The notes: generated by a model not told the origin, from the sequence alone. DNA of 64,000 nt from Oxyruncus cristatus (GCA_013399855.1 VXAY01006949.1:299712-363711); one strand, 5' to 3'. Positions 38,401 through 49,365 are shown, counted from the first letter of the stretch. Numbers and translations are program-made.

Positions 38401-41400
38401 GCTTAAAACAATCACTGCAAAAGAATCAATTTTCTCACTTGCAATTAAATCATCTCAACCTGAACTCTCTTAGAGGTCAACCTGCCAAGACTAATCATTC
38501 TTACTGCTAAATACTGCATGCCAGCATTTAATTCCTGTTTTTCATTCGTTTGCTGTTAGTCCTTAAAAACAGTTTAAGCTGCTTCCTTAGTGGAAAATAA
38601 GTCTCCAGAATAACAGTATGCCTAGCTGTTCAACTCAAGCCAGGTATTTCTTCCTTTTACTGAATCAATTACGTGATTGAGACTGTAGGATAGTCAATAA
38701 CCCTGGCAGAAAAAAACCCCAAACAACAACTACAAAACCAAACCATGTTCCTTTACAGTACACCATAATAAGGTTAAAGGGTGCAGGGTATTAATCACAT
38801 AACACCAAATCCCTTGGGGGGTATGGCTTTACGTAGCATAGCACAGAAGCAACCTATGTGGATATTAAGAGCTCAGTTTCCGTTCAAGGAGGGTCCTAAC
38901 TTAGCAGTGTTACAGTTTGTGTCTGTAAACTAATCCCACTGAGAGAGAAGTTAAACCAGCCCTTGTCAAACTTCCCGGGACTTCACCTAAACCACTTGTG
39001 GTACCTGAGCTAGTACACTGAGCCTGTACACGGGTATTTCTGTGCCTCACTGAACTCTACATTCAGCCTCGCAGAGAACCACCCCTTCATTTATCAGTGA
39101 CATGCAGCTGTTAGAGATACCACAGTAATGCAGTTTACACAGTCTATCTACAACAGAAGTGAGGATTTGGGGATATATTCACTGTATCAAGTGAAACATA
39201 TAAGCCAAAGGCTGTTTCTGGTAGTAATTACGCTCTTGGAACTACAGAAGGTTTTACATAGAGTAAGTTCACTTACTCCCCTGTGAATGTCATCAAGGTG
39301 TTAATTCTAAAATCCCATTCCCACAGAGTGACAACAGGTCATTAAAGATCACAGTAGCCAGGGAAAAAAAAGGCACTGCTGATCTAGAAAATGAATGACT
39401 TTGCAAAGCACTAGTCCTCCAAACAGGGATCCCCAATTTCTTACTACCCTGCCTCTGCTTGAGAAAAATGGAAATATTTCTCACCACATCAGAGCCGAAA
39501 CTCAGTGTATCCAAACACCTGACTAAACTCAGGCTGTCCTGCACTTACTTGCTTCCTCTGACTTCAACTTCACCTGGATAAAGTTCAGCAGAACTTCAAT
39601 TGGGAATTCAAGTCTCATCTATGATATGCTCATGTCCACTGGACAAGATGAATGCCACATGGATGAGTTTTCACATCAGTGATTCAGAGTAGTGTTACAG
39701 TCCATTTACCTTGAACTCAAGGTGTTCTTGGCAAACATCCAGCCAGCTACTGATGCGCTGCAGCCCATATTTCTAGTAGTTTTAGCAGCTAAGAGTTCTA
39801 CACTGCAATAATGTGGTTTTTTTAAGTCAAACTTGTAAAGAGTTTCTTCTTCATGAGACATTTGAATAACCGCTTTCTCTTCAGATCTCAAATAACCTGT
39901 GGTCCAGTGATGCTGAAAGAACACAATCCAGAGACTTCAGGTACTTGCTGAGCAGTAAGATTGCTAAAAAATGTTCCAACTACATACTTGGTAGCATTTG
40001 TGCAGCAAATTAAGAATATTGGGTTGGAAAGTACTTCTGGCTTCAGCAATTTTTCTAGGCAAAAACCTCATAACCATTTTTTCTACAGTTGCCCCCACCC
40101 CCTTCACCAGCTGGAGGCTTTGTACTTGTGTTCCACTTCATGTATCACTAATCCAATACAGGAATGAGTGTTTCTTGTTCCCTAAGACTATGTTATTAAA
40201 ACATCACGACTCCCACAGGAATCTGTAAGGAACAAACCTAGAAAGTCCAACGATCCTTCTGACAGTCTAATATTTTCACGGTCTTTTTCTGCTAACCAGA
40301 GATTCCTGAAACACATCCCATGCTTCAGCCAGCTTCTAAAGCCTCAAATCATCAGAGGTGTTTCATCACAAACTATAATTATGTCATTTCAGCAGTGGAG
40401 AATTTACAAATTCTTCACTCTTGGATTCACACTTGGGACATGATAATTGGCCATGTAAAGCCTATAAGGCTTAGTAATTAAGCATCACCACAAAACAAAG
40501 AAAGAGTTCCGTTTCAAAAAACAGTCTGAAGAACAAACTTCAGCAAGAATTAATCCTATCAACAACCCTGTCCCCAGCTTTACCTTGTTTTCTTGACTTG
40601 AATGCTGCTACTAAGTTTTTCCAGCACATATTCCCCAGTGTCATGATTGATAATAAGCACACAGTCCTTCTGATATGGCCTTTTATTTCCTTTAAAGACA
40701 GTCATTGGTGGAGTTGAACCCTGGTACAAAGAAAGCGCACATATTTGTTTGGTTATATTCCCCTACCCAAAAGTTTTTAAACACCAAGAGAAAAGAATAT
40801 ATGCATTGTTCTGAACAAGAGGCTAAGCACTTAATGTTTAGTTCCTACAGAAGACATTTATTAACGAAAAGAGAAAAATGCAAAGAAAACGTGCAGTAGA
40901 TCAGACATTTCCTTGCAGCAATATTATGCCTTTCATCATTTTAAGTGTCTCTGCAGTGACAAAGTATCTTCTCCATGGTTGCCATTATTTACAGTTCTCA
41001 TTCCCAAAATGGCAGCATAACTAAATTTGCATAGCTGGCCCTGACAAGTGTCAGAAATCTTCTTAGCGTTTCTGCTATGGAAATCATGGGTTTGGATAAG
41101 AAATAAAGTTCTAATTATTTGCGTAGCACAACTATTGCCTAAAGAAATATGTGGTCAATTGAAAAATAATTTAACCTGCTTTGTATATTCTACATATATA
41201 TATATGGCAGTATTTTCAGGGTGGATTACAAGCATCTGTCACAAACTATGCAGGAACAGCTGCCCTCTTCAAAGTGAGATTAGCACGTACATGCCCGTGC
41301 AATTATACTGAAATGCCTTCTCAAAAGCTAACGGTGTACTGAGATGCCTTCCACGAAGCCCCCGAGTCCACACAAGGCTGCGTAGAGCCATAAAAGTCTA

Positions 41401-44400
41401 AAGGCTTAGACTGAGAAGCAATAAAGGCACCAAACTCCTGTGGTGGTGCACACTGGCTGACTGATAACGCCGAGATCATGCTCAGCTGCGCTGCATCCAT
41501 GCACGGGCTGGTTCATACGCCCGGTTTTGGGGTCACAGCAGGAGGAATCTGTGGTCTGCCTGCACATAACAGGATGGATGCACATCTGGCCATGTCACAA
41601 AGGCCGTGTTACTCACAGGGTTATGTTCTCAGCTATGAAACATTCTCAGACTTCTCTGTAACGTACAGAGTTAAAAAATGTAAAAAAGAAATTTTTTTAA
41701 AAATACATGTTTATTTATTCACCTTTGCACATGCTACAGGAAAGCAACTAAAATCAGGGAGAAAAGGAAAAAACTGCATTCTCCTACATTTTATTCTGAG
41801 TAGCAAAAATGAACAACCATATTTTAACCATTTGAAAAGCAATTCGTATTCTCCATATGCCTAAGAGATAGAATATATTTGAATATAAAATGGGTTCTGA
41901 ACAGTAAAGGTGAAAAATCCAAATTCCCAACAAAGACACAGTAAGAAATACAAACACAATTCAGAAAGGATGTCTCAAGAAAGTCTAGTCTTCAAAGGCA
42001 TGTTACATTTTTATCGCTCCTACATTTAACAGAGGAAAGCAACATTTAAGAAAATAAAAAGCAAGCTGAAAGTCAAATCCTGCTTGCTGCTGACACCTAA
42101 GTCAGGAAACGTAGAATGCACAAATTTAATGAAAATTGATCAAAGTTTGTTGGCTACCCAGAAGCCTCCTAACTCAGCAAAGGCTGATCTTGGCTAAAAA
42201 AATATGTAGAAATGTAACTGATAAGCAAATTAACACTCCCACTCATTGACATAAAATTAAATGTTTAAGGTTTATATTAGTGCCTAAATAACACTGGCTT
42301 ACAGATTGTGCTGATTACAGAATAGAAAAAGGAGGAAGATGAAACAAGTAACATTTAATCAATTTGTTTTTACTCCTGAGGGGTTTTTTCCTGCCAGAGT
42401 TCAAAAAGTGTTTGGACAATGCTCCCAGGCACTTGGTGTGATTCTTGGGGTTGTTCTGTACAGGGCCAGGAGCCGGACTTCAATGATCTCTGTGGGTCCC
42501 TTCCAACTCAGGATATTCTATAATCTTCTATAATCTTCTTCTGTAGTAATCTAACAAACAGAATTTTTTCACTTCCCCAACCCAGACTGTTTATCAAATA
42601 TTAAAATCACTAAATCCACATGTAGAAATAGTACTTCAAGCAGCAAGGGACACCAAAATATCTCCACTGAACAAATTATCAGAGATATCCTAAGGGGTCA
42701 GGAAATTTTAAAGAAACCCCAAACACTTAGATACTGAATCCTATCCAGTTATTGAGCAACCGGGAACAAAACCAGGGTCCAAGAAATTCAGTAAAACTTG
42801 TCAGGACAAAACGATCTCAAAACTTCTCACTCTTTTCCAGCATGCCTAGTGTCTTCCAACTCTGTCCAGAACAGAGGTAGCACTGCCCTGGAACAACATA
42901 CACATGAAGTGGCTTGGCTGCCTCAGCCACTGAAGCACACTGTAAGCTTAAGGCTGTTCATACTCAGGGGAAGAGAATCAAATTAAGCTCATCAGTACAG
43001 AGATCTGGAAAGGAACATTACAAGTGATGCTGCTCAACACAAAAGATGAAGGAGCAACACTGCTTCCCGTCAAGCCAAGATGAATGCTGCTATTAACTGC
43101 ATTGTTACCTGCTCTCAAACAGCACTACCATGCTCATCATTTTTATAGACAAAACCCAGTACGTGACCTCCTGCAGCACTAAAGGTGACCAAAGCCATTT
43201 AAAAACCAGGAGCAGGGCGAAGCAGGCTAAAGCCTCATTTGGTGAGAATTATCACAATACCATCACCTACCAATTAAAGCCACTGAGGTGCTAGAACAAA
43301 CAATACCAAAAGGATCTGACACACCGCTTCCAAAACGACTGGTGCCCCCCTGCAGCCACCAAACCCATTGATATCTGTGAATTCTGGTTTATTGGCTTGA
43401 CACATAGCATTAAGTTCAGCTAATAAAACAAATCCAGTTCCAGCATGTGAGCACTTTCCTTTGTTGTGGTAAGGAAATGACTGAATCTTCTATTACAAAC
43501 CAGCTGCACCTATAAACAGTTTGATCACTTGTTTTATTGCTGTTTGACCATCGTCCTCACACAGTAGACCTTTATGGCATAATTAGAGAAGGAAGTGGAT
43601 GCCAAACCACTTCATTGTCACTCATCAGAACCGCCCCCCTTGCTTCTACTAATAAAGGTAAAGACAGAGAACCCTCTATGTCCTATCTGTACATGTTTTA
43701 GTAATGGCAGGAATATGGTCTACCTGTGGCTTCTGAACATCAAACCTTGACTAAAGCCCAAGTTACACTGCCTTGCTTCATTAAGCCATAGCACTAAAAA
43801 TGGATGGGAACCAGGTATACAGCTTCAGCTAACAGTAAAAGTCTCCTTGTTGCTCAAGGAAGAACAGGAAAGAAGGAACCAAAAATAAAGAACAAACTGT
43901 AACCTTACAAATATAACCCTTCACTAAGTTCCAATTGTTCAGTCCTTTCCTAAGGTAACATGCTGCAAGTCTGGCCACTCAAATATTGAACGCACTAGTG
44001 TTAGCAAGGATAAAAGTGAAAATAGCCTTTACATGAGACTGTAACTACACTGCAAATTTGCTGGAGAGTAAACAAGGACATACATAACAGACTTACTGGA
44101 ATATGTGGCAAAGTGATTGTAACGTCATCTCCTTTACCCACTTGGAGGTCCCCCTCACAAGATGTATCAATTGATGCTGGCTTAAAATCATCTGAAGAGG
44201 AAAACAATTGTGATTACATTTCTTAGAGTCTTCAGAAGTGTCATCTTGCCCTGCAAAGAACCACCATACACTTAACTTTGATAACAGGGAATGCTAAAAT
44301 ACACGCTAGTGTTTGCAGCAGGGTGGAATAACACCAGTACACCATGTCTACGCATAGCGCCCCAGTCATATGATGGTACCATATTCTGAACTTCCCCTTT

Positions 44401-47400
44401 AAAATGGAAATAAGGTTTTAGACCTTGTGTTTGAAGACTAAAAGTAGATTTTTCCAAACCCCAGGCTTTGAGTGTCACTCAGTTTTGCAGGCAAGTGTAA
44501 AACTGTACCACGCATCTCGAGAGTATCAACTTCCAAGACCCTGGGCTCTGCATGGCTCTTGCCAATTCCAAACCTGAGGGCTCTCTCTGTGACAAATACT
44601 ACTCTAGTGACACCAATTCATTCAGCCTTACTGATAGTTCAGGCTATTTAACAGCCTCCACAATAGCTCCAAAAGTTCCACAAGGGTGGAGGTGGACTCA
44701 GATCCCACTTACGAGGAAAAAAAGAGGTGTTGATCTTAATTCAGCAGTCTCCACGTTAATTTAAAGCCACTGTGGATAGAAAGCATGACTAAGGGGAAGA
44801 ACTGTAATGGCTTTAAACTAACACTCATTTTAAGTATTTTTGCTCTATTGTACAGAATGCTTTGTCTCCCCATCAAGGGACTTCTGTTTAATATATTCAT
44901 TTCAACTAAGAACATGTTAAGTTAAAAGTATTTTCCCCTCATTATTCCGTTGTGCTAATGAGCCATAAAAAAAATAAAAAAGCTATCAGAACCTCTAATA
45001 TTCTGACAGAGGATTTAGACAAAGTGAAATAAATTCAGACAGATTTAAGTTGGTTTGGTTTGTTTGTTTTTAAAAGAATCCTCCATTCAATTATAGCATC
45101 CCTGGATATGAAGAGGTGCAATTACATTCGTGATCAAGGCTTTTAATTACTGCATTAGTTATGAAATTAATACCTCAGAACAAATTTAAAATATAATTCC
45201 ACTATGAAAAACACATTTGCAGAAAAAAACCCCAACCTTAGCTTGTAATAAATTCTCATTAAGAGAACGTTAATATTTAATTGAGTTTTACTTTGACAGC
45301 ACAACAAGCAGAATCAGACACACTTGACTTAATTCTCATGCCTTAACCGCCAGATCAAATCATAGCCTTCATTTTCATCTGAGCAATCTGTTTCTAGCTA
45401 TTGTTTCCCACCTACTTTATGTGCAAGCTTGCTGAATAAAACAAACCAGCTGCACAAGAGCTAGTGCCTTTGCCAAAACCGGATCAAGGGTTTCAACAGC
45501 ACAGTCACTAACTTCAAAGGAATATCACTATCACACTTCTTTCTTAGGTATGGCAAAACAGAGTTACTTTAAACAAACACTCAACAAATTGTTTTCATTT
45601 TGTTAGCTTACTAGGGCCATATGCTTGGCTAATCTTGGTGTAGATCGAGTGCACATACTTCCCTCCAAACGTACCCACAGCCCTTTTTCCAAAAGTCAAT
45701 TGTTTTTAAGATGTGTTTTCCAGGGACAATCAAGTTTCTCAGTACCGTATTTCATAAACGTTACAGAAAGGAATGAAGTATTTTAAGAAGGCCAAAAAAA
45801 ATTTAGCCTACAAAATCCTCTCATTGTAGTTTGCGTGAAGAGGAGTACAGGAACAAGACAATGTTTGGATCCCAGATAAATAATTCCATAACAACAGTTA
45901 GGAAAAAAGAATTATAACCAGGCAATGAAGAGGTCTCACTTCAAAGTCACAGATGGAAAATAGAGCACATAGAAAGATCCTTTGAAATAAAACTGCATTC
46001 TTTCAGTTGCAGCCTGAAGAGCTTTGGCTTTGCAATCCCTTTGGAAATGGATTATTGAAGCACTTTTCATTCGAGAAATCCAGTATATTTCTACGTGGAT
46101 ATGGCCTAGGCTTAATTCACCCAGGATCAAGCACTCCGGTGACCATCATCACTGAAATTTCTTACTTGCAGTGGATGAATATGGGCCATGAGATTGGGCC
46201 TAGAATTATGCATCATAAACCAAAAATCCCACTGTTGTCTGTGTAAATTGCCCACTTTCATAGAAAACTGGTGAATTATAAGTTCAGTATTCTTTTCATT
46301 TACTGTTGATGTTTTACTAGTCATTTTAGTAAGAATTCCTGGTCTCATTTAGCTTAGATTTCTTGCCCACAGAATTCAAGTACAGAGATTCAGTGAGTTC
46401 CTCTTCAAAACTATCTTCTAACACGGAATTCACTGCACCTAATGCAAAATAGAGCAGTCGGAATGATATATGGTATCTCGAAAAAAAGATATAAACTATT
46501 CTTTCAATCTTAACTGCTTGAGACCCTACCTCAGGATTCATCTCGCATTTATTAGGCATTATGGTATGTGACCGAGGCCCTTCTGCTCGCTTTCCTCGGA
46601 TAGTGATTTATTGCAGCTGGCTGGAGCCAGGACAGCCAGGACAGGGCTACTGGACTACACACTGCCTCATCACGAAAACACCCACTTAAAAATCAAACCG
46701 CGGGTGCTCCGGCTGCCTCTCCAGGCCGGGGCCTGCGCTGGGACCTGTCCTGCAACTGCCACAAAGAGAATAACATAAAACAGAAAAGCCACCCCTCGCT
46801 GAGGACGGGNNNNNNNNNNNNNNNNNNNNNNNNNNNNNNNNNNNNNNNNNNNNNNNGGGGGGGGGGGGGGGGGGGGGGGGGGGGGTGTGGAGCAGGATTT
46901 CTTAATGTTTCCAAGCGACTAATGAAAAACTTCCTAAAGCTGTTTGTCCGCCCCGGCCTGCCCCGCTCAAACCTCCTCCTTGCCAGCATCCACCCTTCCC
47001 GGGTTGGACACCTCCCTGGGGAAAACACTCGCGGCAGTGGCGGGAAGACGGGCGCGGTGGGAATGGGAAAGGGGGGGGAGACGGGCTCGCAAGGGGCAGG
47101 CGGGAAAGGGGGAGACGGGCGAAGAGGGGGCAGGAAGGAAAGGGGGGAGAAGGGGATGAAGGGTCAGGACGGAAAGCGGGGAGACGGGCGCTGAGGGGGG
47201 GACGAAGCCCCGGGATTGCGGCGCGCAGGAGGCCATGAGGGGCGGCGGGGTGGGCGCGGCAGAAGGAGAAGCGGCGCCGCGGGACGGGACGCAGGGAGCG
47301 GGAGGAGAGCGGGAGGAAGGGGCGGCCGCGGGGGTGGCGCTCACAGCGGATGGTGTGGAAGGAGGCCTTGGGCCGTCGCTCAAAGCTCTCGCCCAGCTGC

Positions 47401-47447
47401 AGCGGGTGCTCCTCCTTGTCCAGCAGCGAGTTCGCCGAGCCGTTCAT
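29375..47447 (-). CDS. EAF1: EAF1, ELL-associated factor 1 (six coding exons)
   Basis: EAF1 is a nuclear protein that binds ELL-family RNA polymerase II elongation factors, stimulates their activity and associates with super elongation complexes. Exons: 47447-47345, 44191-44097, 40720-40584, 38033-37867, 31602-31372, 29421-29375. All introns are GT-AG, phases close, and 780 bases give 259 residues plus stop (human about 268). The N-terminal EAF domain (about residues 8-115) includes [20 protein letters not shown] (30-49) and VTITLPHIP (58-66). Residues 112-167 form a basic/proline linker. Residues 180-207 are a Ser/Asp/Glu-rich activation region, and the end is [10 protein letters not shown]. 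The start ATG has G at -3 and begins [10 protein letters not shown], like human MNGTANPLLD. The human polyproline run in the linker is absent. The gene is head to head with METTL6. Confidence 0.97.
29422..31371 (-). other. EAF1: EAF1 intron 5
   Basis: Donor GTAAGT at 31371-31366, acceptor CATAG at 29426-29422. It contains a 129-codon minus-strand open frame (29600-29989) without splice borders or recognisable similarity, taken as chance. No repeat was recognised. Confidence 0.85.
31372..31602 (-). CDS. EAF1: EAF1 coding exon 5 (Ser/Asp/Glu-rich region)
   Basis: Encodes residues 168-244. It opens with [11 protein letters not shown], passes through a serine block with interspersed Asp/Glu (180-207), and ends with [19 protein letters not shown]. 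The last part is invariant with human; the middle ([20 protein letters not shown]) is divergent. Acceptor GTTTCAG, donor CTCC|GTAAGT, leaving one base of the Arg codon. Confidence 0.96.
31603..37866 (-). other. EAF1: EAF1 intron 4
   Basis: The largest EAF1 intron, 6.26 kb, with donor GTAAAG at 37866-37861. It holds chance open frames at 34377-34754 (minus) and 35553-36063 (both strands) with no exon borders. A compact cluster of TGTCAAT elements, including an 8-bp inverted repeat, lies at 35265-35335. Confidence 0.85.
37867..38033 (-). CDS. EAF1: EAF1 coding exon 4 (linker)
   Basis: Encodes residues 112-167. It starts by finishing an Arg codon, continues [10 protein letters not shown], and ends [11 protein letters not shown] plus the first base of Glu168. 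The mammalian proline run between the glutamine pair and FRAPTKP is reduced here to SQPPSQ, which accounts for most of the nine-residue length difference. Acceptor TTTTTTCAG, donor GAG|GTAAAG. Confidence 0.96.
38034..40583 (-). other. EAF1: EAF1 intron 3
   Basis: 2.55 kb between consensus splice sites. AT-rich, and no repeat family or coding frame was recognised. Confidence 0.85.
40584..40720 (-). CDS. EAF1: EAF1 coding exon 3 (EAF domain core)
   Basis: Encodes residues 67-111, beginning [20 protein letters not shown] and containing [20 protein letters not shown]. This block is the most conserved part of the ELL-binding EAF domain and is essentially identical to human. Acceptor TGTACCAG, donor AAG|GTAAAG inside the Arg codon. 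Confidence 0.97.
40721..44096 (-). other. EAF1: EAF1 intron 2
   Basis: 3.38 kb. It contains a short CR1 3' end in the opposite orientation (about 42380-42540) and otherwise unremarkable AT-rich sequence, including a short (TA)n near 41193-41205. Confidence 0.85.
42380..42540 (+). mobile_element. CR1 LINE 3' end fragment
   Basis: About 160 bases of CR1 3' UTR on the plus strand. It carries the typical stretch in which a GGGCCAGGAGCCGGACTTC-like block is followed by TGGGTCCCTTCCAACTCAGG and a tail of ATTCTATAATCTTCT repeats. It is antisense to EAF1, inside intron 2. No coding sequence is left. Confidence 0.9.
44097..44191 (-). CDS. EAF1: EAF1 coding exon 2
   Basis: Encodes residues 35-66 ([20 protein letters not shown], then [12 protein letters not shown]). 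The first Tyr codon is split T|AT across the intron. Acceptor TCCTCTTCAG and donor CCA|GTAAGT are both strong. It is part of the N-terminal EAF domain. Confidence 0.97.
46810..46856. other. assembly gap (47 N)
   Basis: Undetermined bases bordered directly by a 29-base poly-G run. The homopolymer probably stopped assembly here. Confidence 0.99.
46857..46885 (+). repeat. poly-G tract (at least 29 G)
   Basis: Uninterrupted G run at the edge of the gap. Its true length is unknown because the left side is not assembled, and part of it may be a sequencing artefact. Confidence 0.85.
47041..47191 (+). repeat. G-rich minisatellite, unit about 34 bp
   Basis: Repeated GGGGAGACGGGC-type cores occur near 47043, 47077, 47110, 47144 and 47178, about 33-35 bases apart. 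They are separated by purine-rich spacers such as GGAAAGGGG. The five imperfect units lie in EAF1 intron 1. Many G-runs give quadruplex potential on the plus strand, which is the template strand for EAF1. Confidence 0.7.
47345..47447 (-). CDS. EAF1: EAF1 coding exon 1
   Basis: Encodes residues 1-34 from ATG at 47447-47445, with G at -3. It starts [20 protein letters not shown] and ends ASFHTIR plus the first base of Tyr35. Donor CGCT|GTGAGC. Frame and sequence agree with the mammalian start, so the start is well supported. Confidence 0.96.
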
Positions 47448-47600
47448 GGCCCCGCTCCCGGCCCGGCCGGACCCTTCCCTTCCCTGCCGGTCCCTTCCCT
47501 TCCCTGCCCTGCCTTCCGTGCGCTACCACCCGACGTGCTCCCGGAAATTGTTGAGTTTCCCTTCCGGGAAAGCTCTCCGGGGCCGGCGGTGGGTGAGGCG
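47448..47600. promoter_or_regulatory. bidirectional EAF1/METTL6 promoter
   Basis: Short interval between the EAF1 start codon and the presumed METTL6 first exon. It contains two oppositely oriented ETS-type cores, CCGGAA at 47541-47546 and CTTCCGG at 47561-47567. These are the usual elements of bidirectional CpG-island promoters (GABP/ETS factors). No TATA box is visible. Exact start sites cannot be read from the sequence. Confidence 0.65.
47471..47513 (-). promoter_or_regulatory. EAF1: EAF1 5'-leader G-rich tandem repeat (quadruplex-prone)
   Basis: On the EAF1 sense strand this is two near-identical 20-base units, each with three GGG runs separated by one or two bases, plus an extra GGGCAGGG at the far end. 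It starts about 24 bases upstream of the ATG. If transcribed it would form a G-quadruplex-prone element in the 5' UTR, a known type of translational control site. Whether it is in the mRNA depends on the real start site. Confidence 0.55.
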
Positions 47601-47682
47601 AGGCGGGGGCGCGGGGCCGGGCCGGGGCTGCTCTGCCTGCGGAGGGTCCCGGGGAGGTGGGAGCGCGGCGCTCCCCGCCCCC

Positions 47683-47720
47683 GGCAGGGCAGGGCAGGGC
47701 AGGGCTGGGCTGGGCAGGGG
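47683..47720 (+). repeat. (GGGCA)n/(GGGCT)n repeat
   Basis: About seven pentamers in a row (GGGCA or GGGCT). The repeat is close to the METTL6 promoter on the METTL6 sense strand and is G-quadruplex-prone. Confidence 0.85.
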
Positions 47721-48369
47721 GTGCTTTCTTTTCTTTTCCTTCCCTGCCGGGGTGTCCAGCCCCCGACCCCGCTGGCTCAGGAGCTGCCGGCGGGGACCGG
47801 CGTCCGTGTGGCGGGAGCGAGGGATTGCACGGAGGTGCTACAAGTTTGCGGTTTTAGGGCTGCATTAAACACCTCTAAAAGGCTCTTTAGCCCAAGCGTC
47901 GGCTATTGCAGCTGCGTTGATCATCGCGCTGCCTTCTCAACACGGAGTTTTCTTAGCGCAGTAGAAGGGCTGGCTAGGATTCCCCCCCGTTTTCCCCCCC
48001 GCAGCTCGTTCTATGAAGAAATAACCTTAATCTTTTTGGAGCATGAATATAGGCGTGTAGTAGAAATACAGTAGAAGTTTTGCTGACTAAACTTGTTTGT
48101 TTGTTTGTTTTGAAGAATAGGCTCTTCTTGAAGAGACTTTCTTTCAAAGGGACCTCTTCTCTATAACCTGTTGTTTTTTGGAGGAAAAGGGGGGCGTCTG
48201 TCTCCTGTGATGCTGGACAAAATTCTGACAGTTTTTTATTTCATTTACACACTAACCTATTTTATGTTTGTATCATGGCAACATTATATAAAACATGTAC
48301 ATACCATGATACGTGATTTGTATCATATCATGTATTTTTGTTGCAAGATAAAATACATAAGTGAAGTAC

Positions 48370-48396
48370 TTTTTTTTTTTTTTTTTTTTTTTTTTT
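48370..48396. repeat. poly-T tract (27 T)
   Basis: Homopolymer in METTL6 intron 1. No element body is recognisable next to it. Confidence 0.9.
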
Positions 48397-49292
48397 GTGC
48401 TGTAGAGTGGTAATGGTTTGTTTTTTTCTCATTTTCGTTTTGGTAAAATGACACCAATGCCTGGTTCTGGGCACTGACATATACAAGTGGCACATTTTTG
48501 CAACCGGAGCTTTCCTGGGAATTACTGGGCCTTGCAGGATGCAATTTGTGCGTGCCATCATCCAGGATCTGCATGTATGTGGCAAGGCAGAGGTGAGAGC
48601 TAGTTTAACATCAGAGAAAATATTTGGATCCCTTCCCAGCCTACTTAAAGCTCTTTTTGTTGCTCTGTTTTTGTTAACTTCTGAAAATAAAACCACCTGT
48701 GATTGTTAAAACCAGCGTGAATTCTCAAGAGGCGGCAGTGGAAAGAATGCTGACAAGGGACATTTCTGGGCGTCTTGGCCAGAGTACTGTTTTTGTTCTC
48801 TTGTTCAGATGATTTGGTGTTATAAATGCCAGTGTTTTCACCATTTTTTTCTCACATTGGTGAAAGCAGGAAGGAGAAATGCTACCATGAATATACTCTG
48901 TTTCATCGATGTTAATGTGACTTTTAAATGTCATCTGTTTTTCAATTATTTTTTTGAGATCTTCTAACAGGGGCTAACAAGAAACAAAGCCCTTGCTTTC
49001 CTTCTGAAGTTTGTTTGAGTGACAATAAGCTTAGAGCTGCACCATCTTTCTCTTGAGTAGCTTTCTGGGATGCAGGGGGAAGACCAGCAGACTCTGTGAA
49101 GTATCTTCTTTAACTTTGACATCAGTGTGATGATGTATATGCTTGTTAGTTTGGATGAAGGTTTTCTGAAATTAGGAGAAATCTGGTGGTATGTCAGTCT
49201 ATCAGGTAGGGCAGATCACTGTAAAATTGTAAGTGCATACTGTAATTATTTAACATTTTTTCTTCTAGATCCTCACTTATTTTACTTTAGTG

Positions 49293-49364
49293 ATGGAACC
49301 ATACATTAAAGAAAAAAAATCACTCTTGGGTCTTTGGCATTCGTATTTGTGTGAAAGAATCTAG
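49293..49364 (+). CDS. METTL6 upstream ORF (23 codons)
   Basis: ATG at 49293 (purine at -3 and G at +4 context, TAGTGATGG) opens a frame of 23 codons starting MEPYIKEKKS. It ends with TAG at 49362-49364, one base before the METTL6 ATG at 49366. It would be part of the 5' leader with either candidate acceptor (49268 or 49290). Such spacing fits leaky scanning or termination-reinitiation control. Its function is inferred only. Confidence 0.5.
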   Translation: MEPYIKEKKSLLGLWHSYLCERI

Positions 49365-49365
49365 G

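Larger units (their letters stand above)
44192..47344 (-). other. EAF1: EAF1 intron 1
   Basis: 3.15 kb with donor GTGAGC at 47344-47339. Its promoter-proximal part lies in the CpG island and contains a G-rich tandem repeat (47041-47191), a 29-G run (46857-46885) and a 47-N assembly gap (46810-46856). The rest is AT-rich without recognised elements. Confidence 0.85.
46690..47830. promoter_or_regulatory. CpG island over the EAF1/METTL6 head-to-head start
   Basis: Strongly CpG- and GC-rich block with sharp edges, covering EAF1 exon 1, the promoter and the presumed METTL6 first exon. It is typical of a housekeeping promoter. The long overlapping open frames here on both strands reflect GC content rather than genes. 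Confidence 0.85.
47569..49268 (+). other. METTL6: METTL6 5' non-coding exon and intron 1 (inferred)
   Basis: No METTL6 coding exon exists upstream of 49269, so the promoter must feed a non-coding first exon. Possible donors are GTGGGT at 47589 or GTGAGG at 47593. The intron holds a GGGCA repeat at 47683-47720 and a 27-T run at 48370-48396, and ends at acceptor TTCTTCTAG (49268). A second AG at 49290 is an alternative acceptor. Confidence 0.5.

Noticed and set aside
47235..48074. 279-codon plus-strand open frame and several overlapping frames across the CpG island
   Set aside because: Frames are open on both strands at once because of high GC content. The peptides are Arg/Gly/Pro-rich without conservation, and the region is explained by EAF1 exon 1, the promoter and the METTL6 leader.
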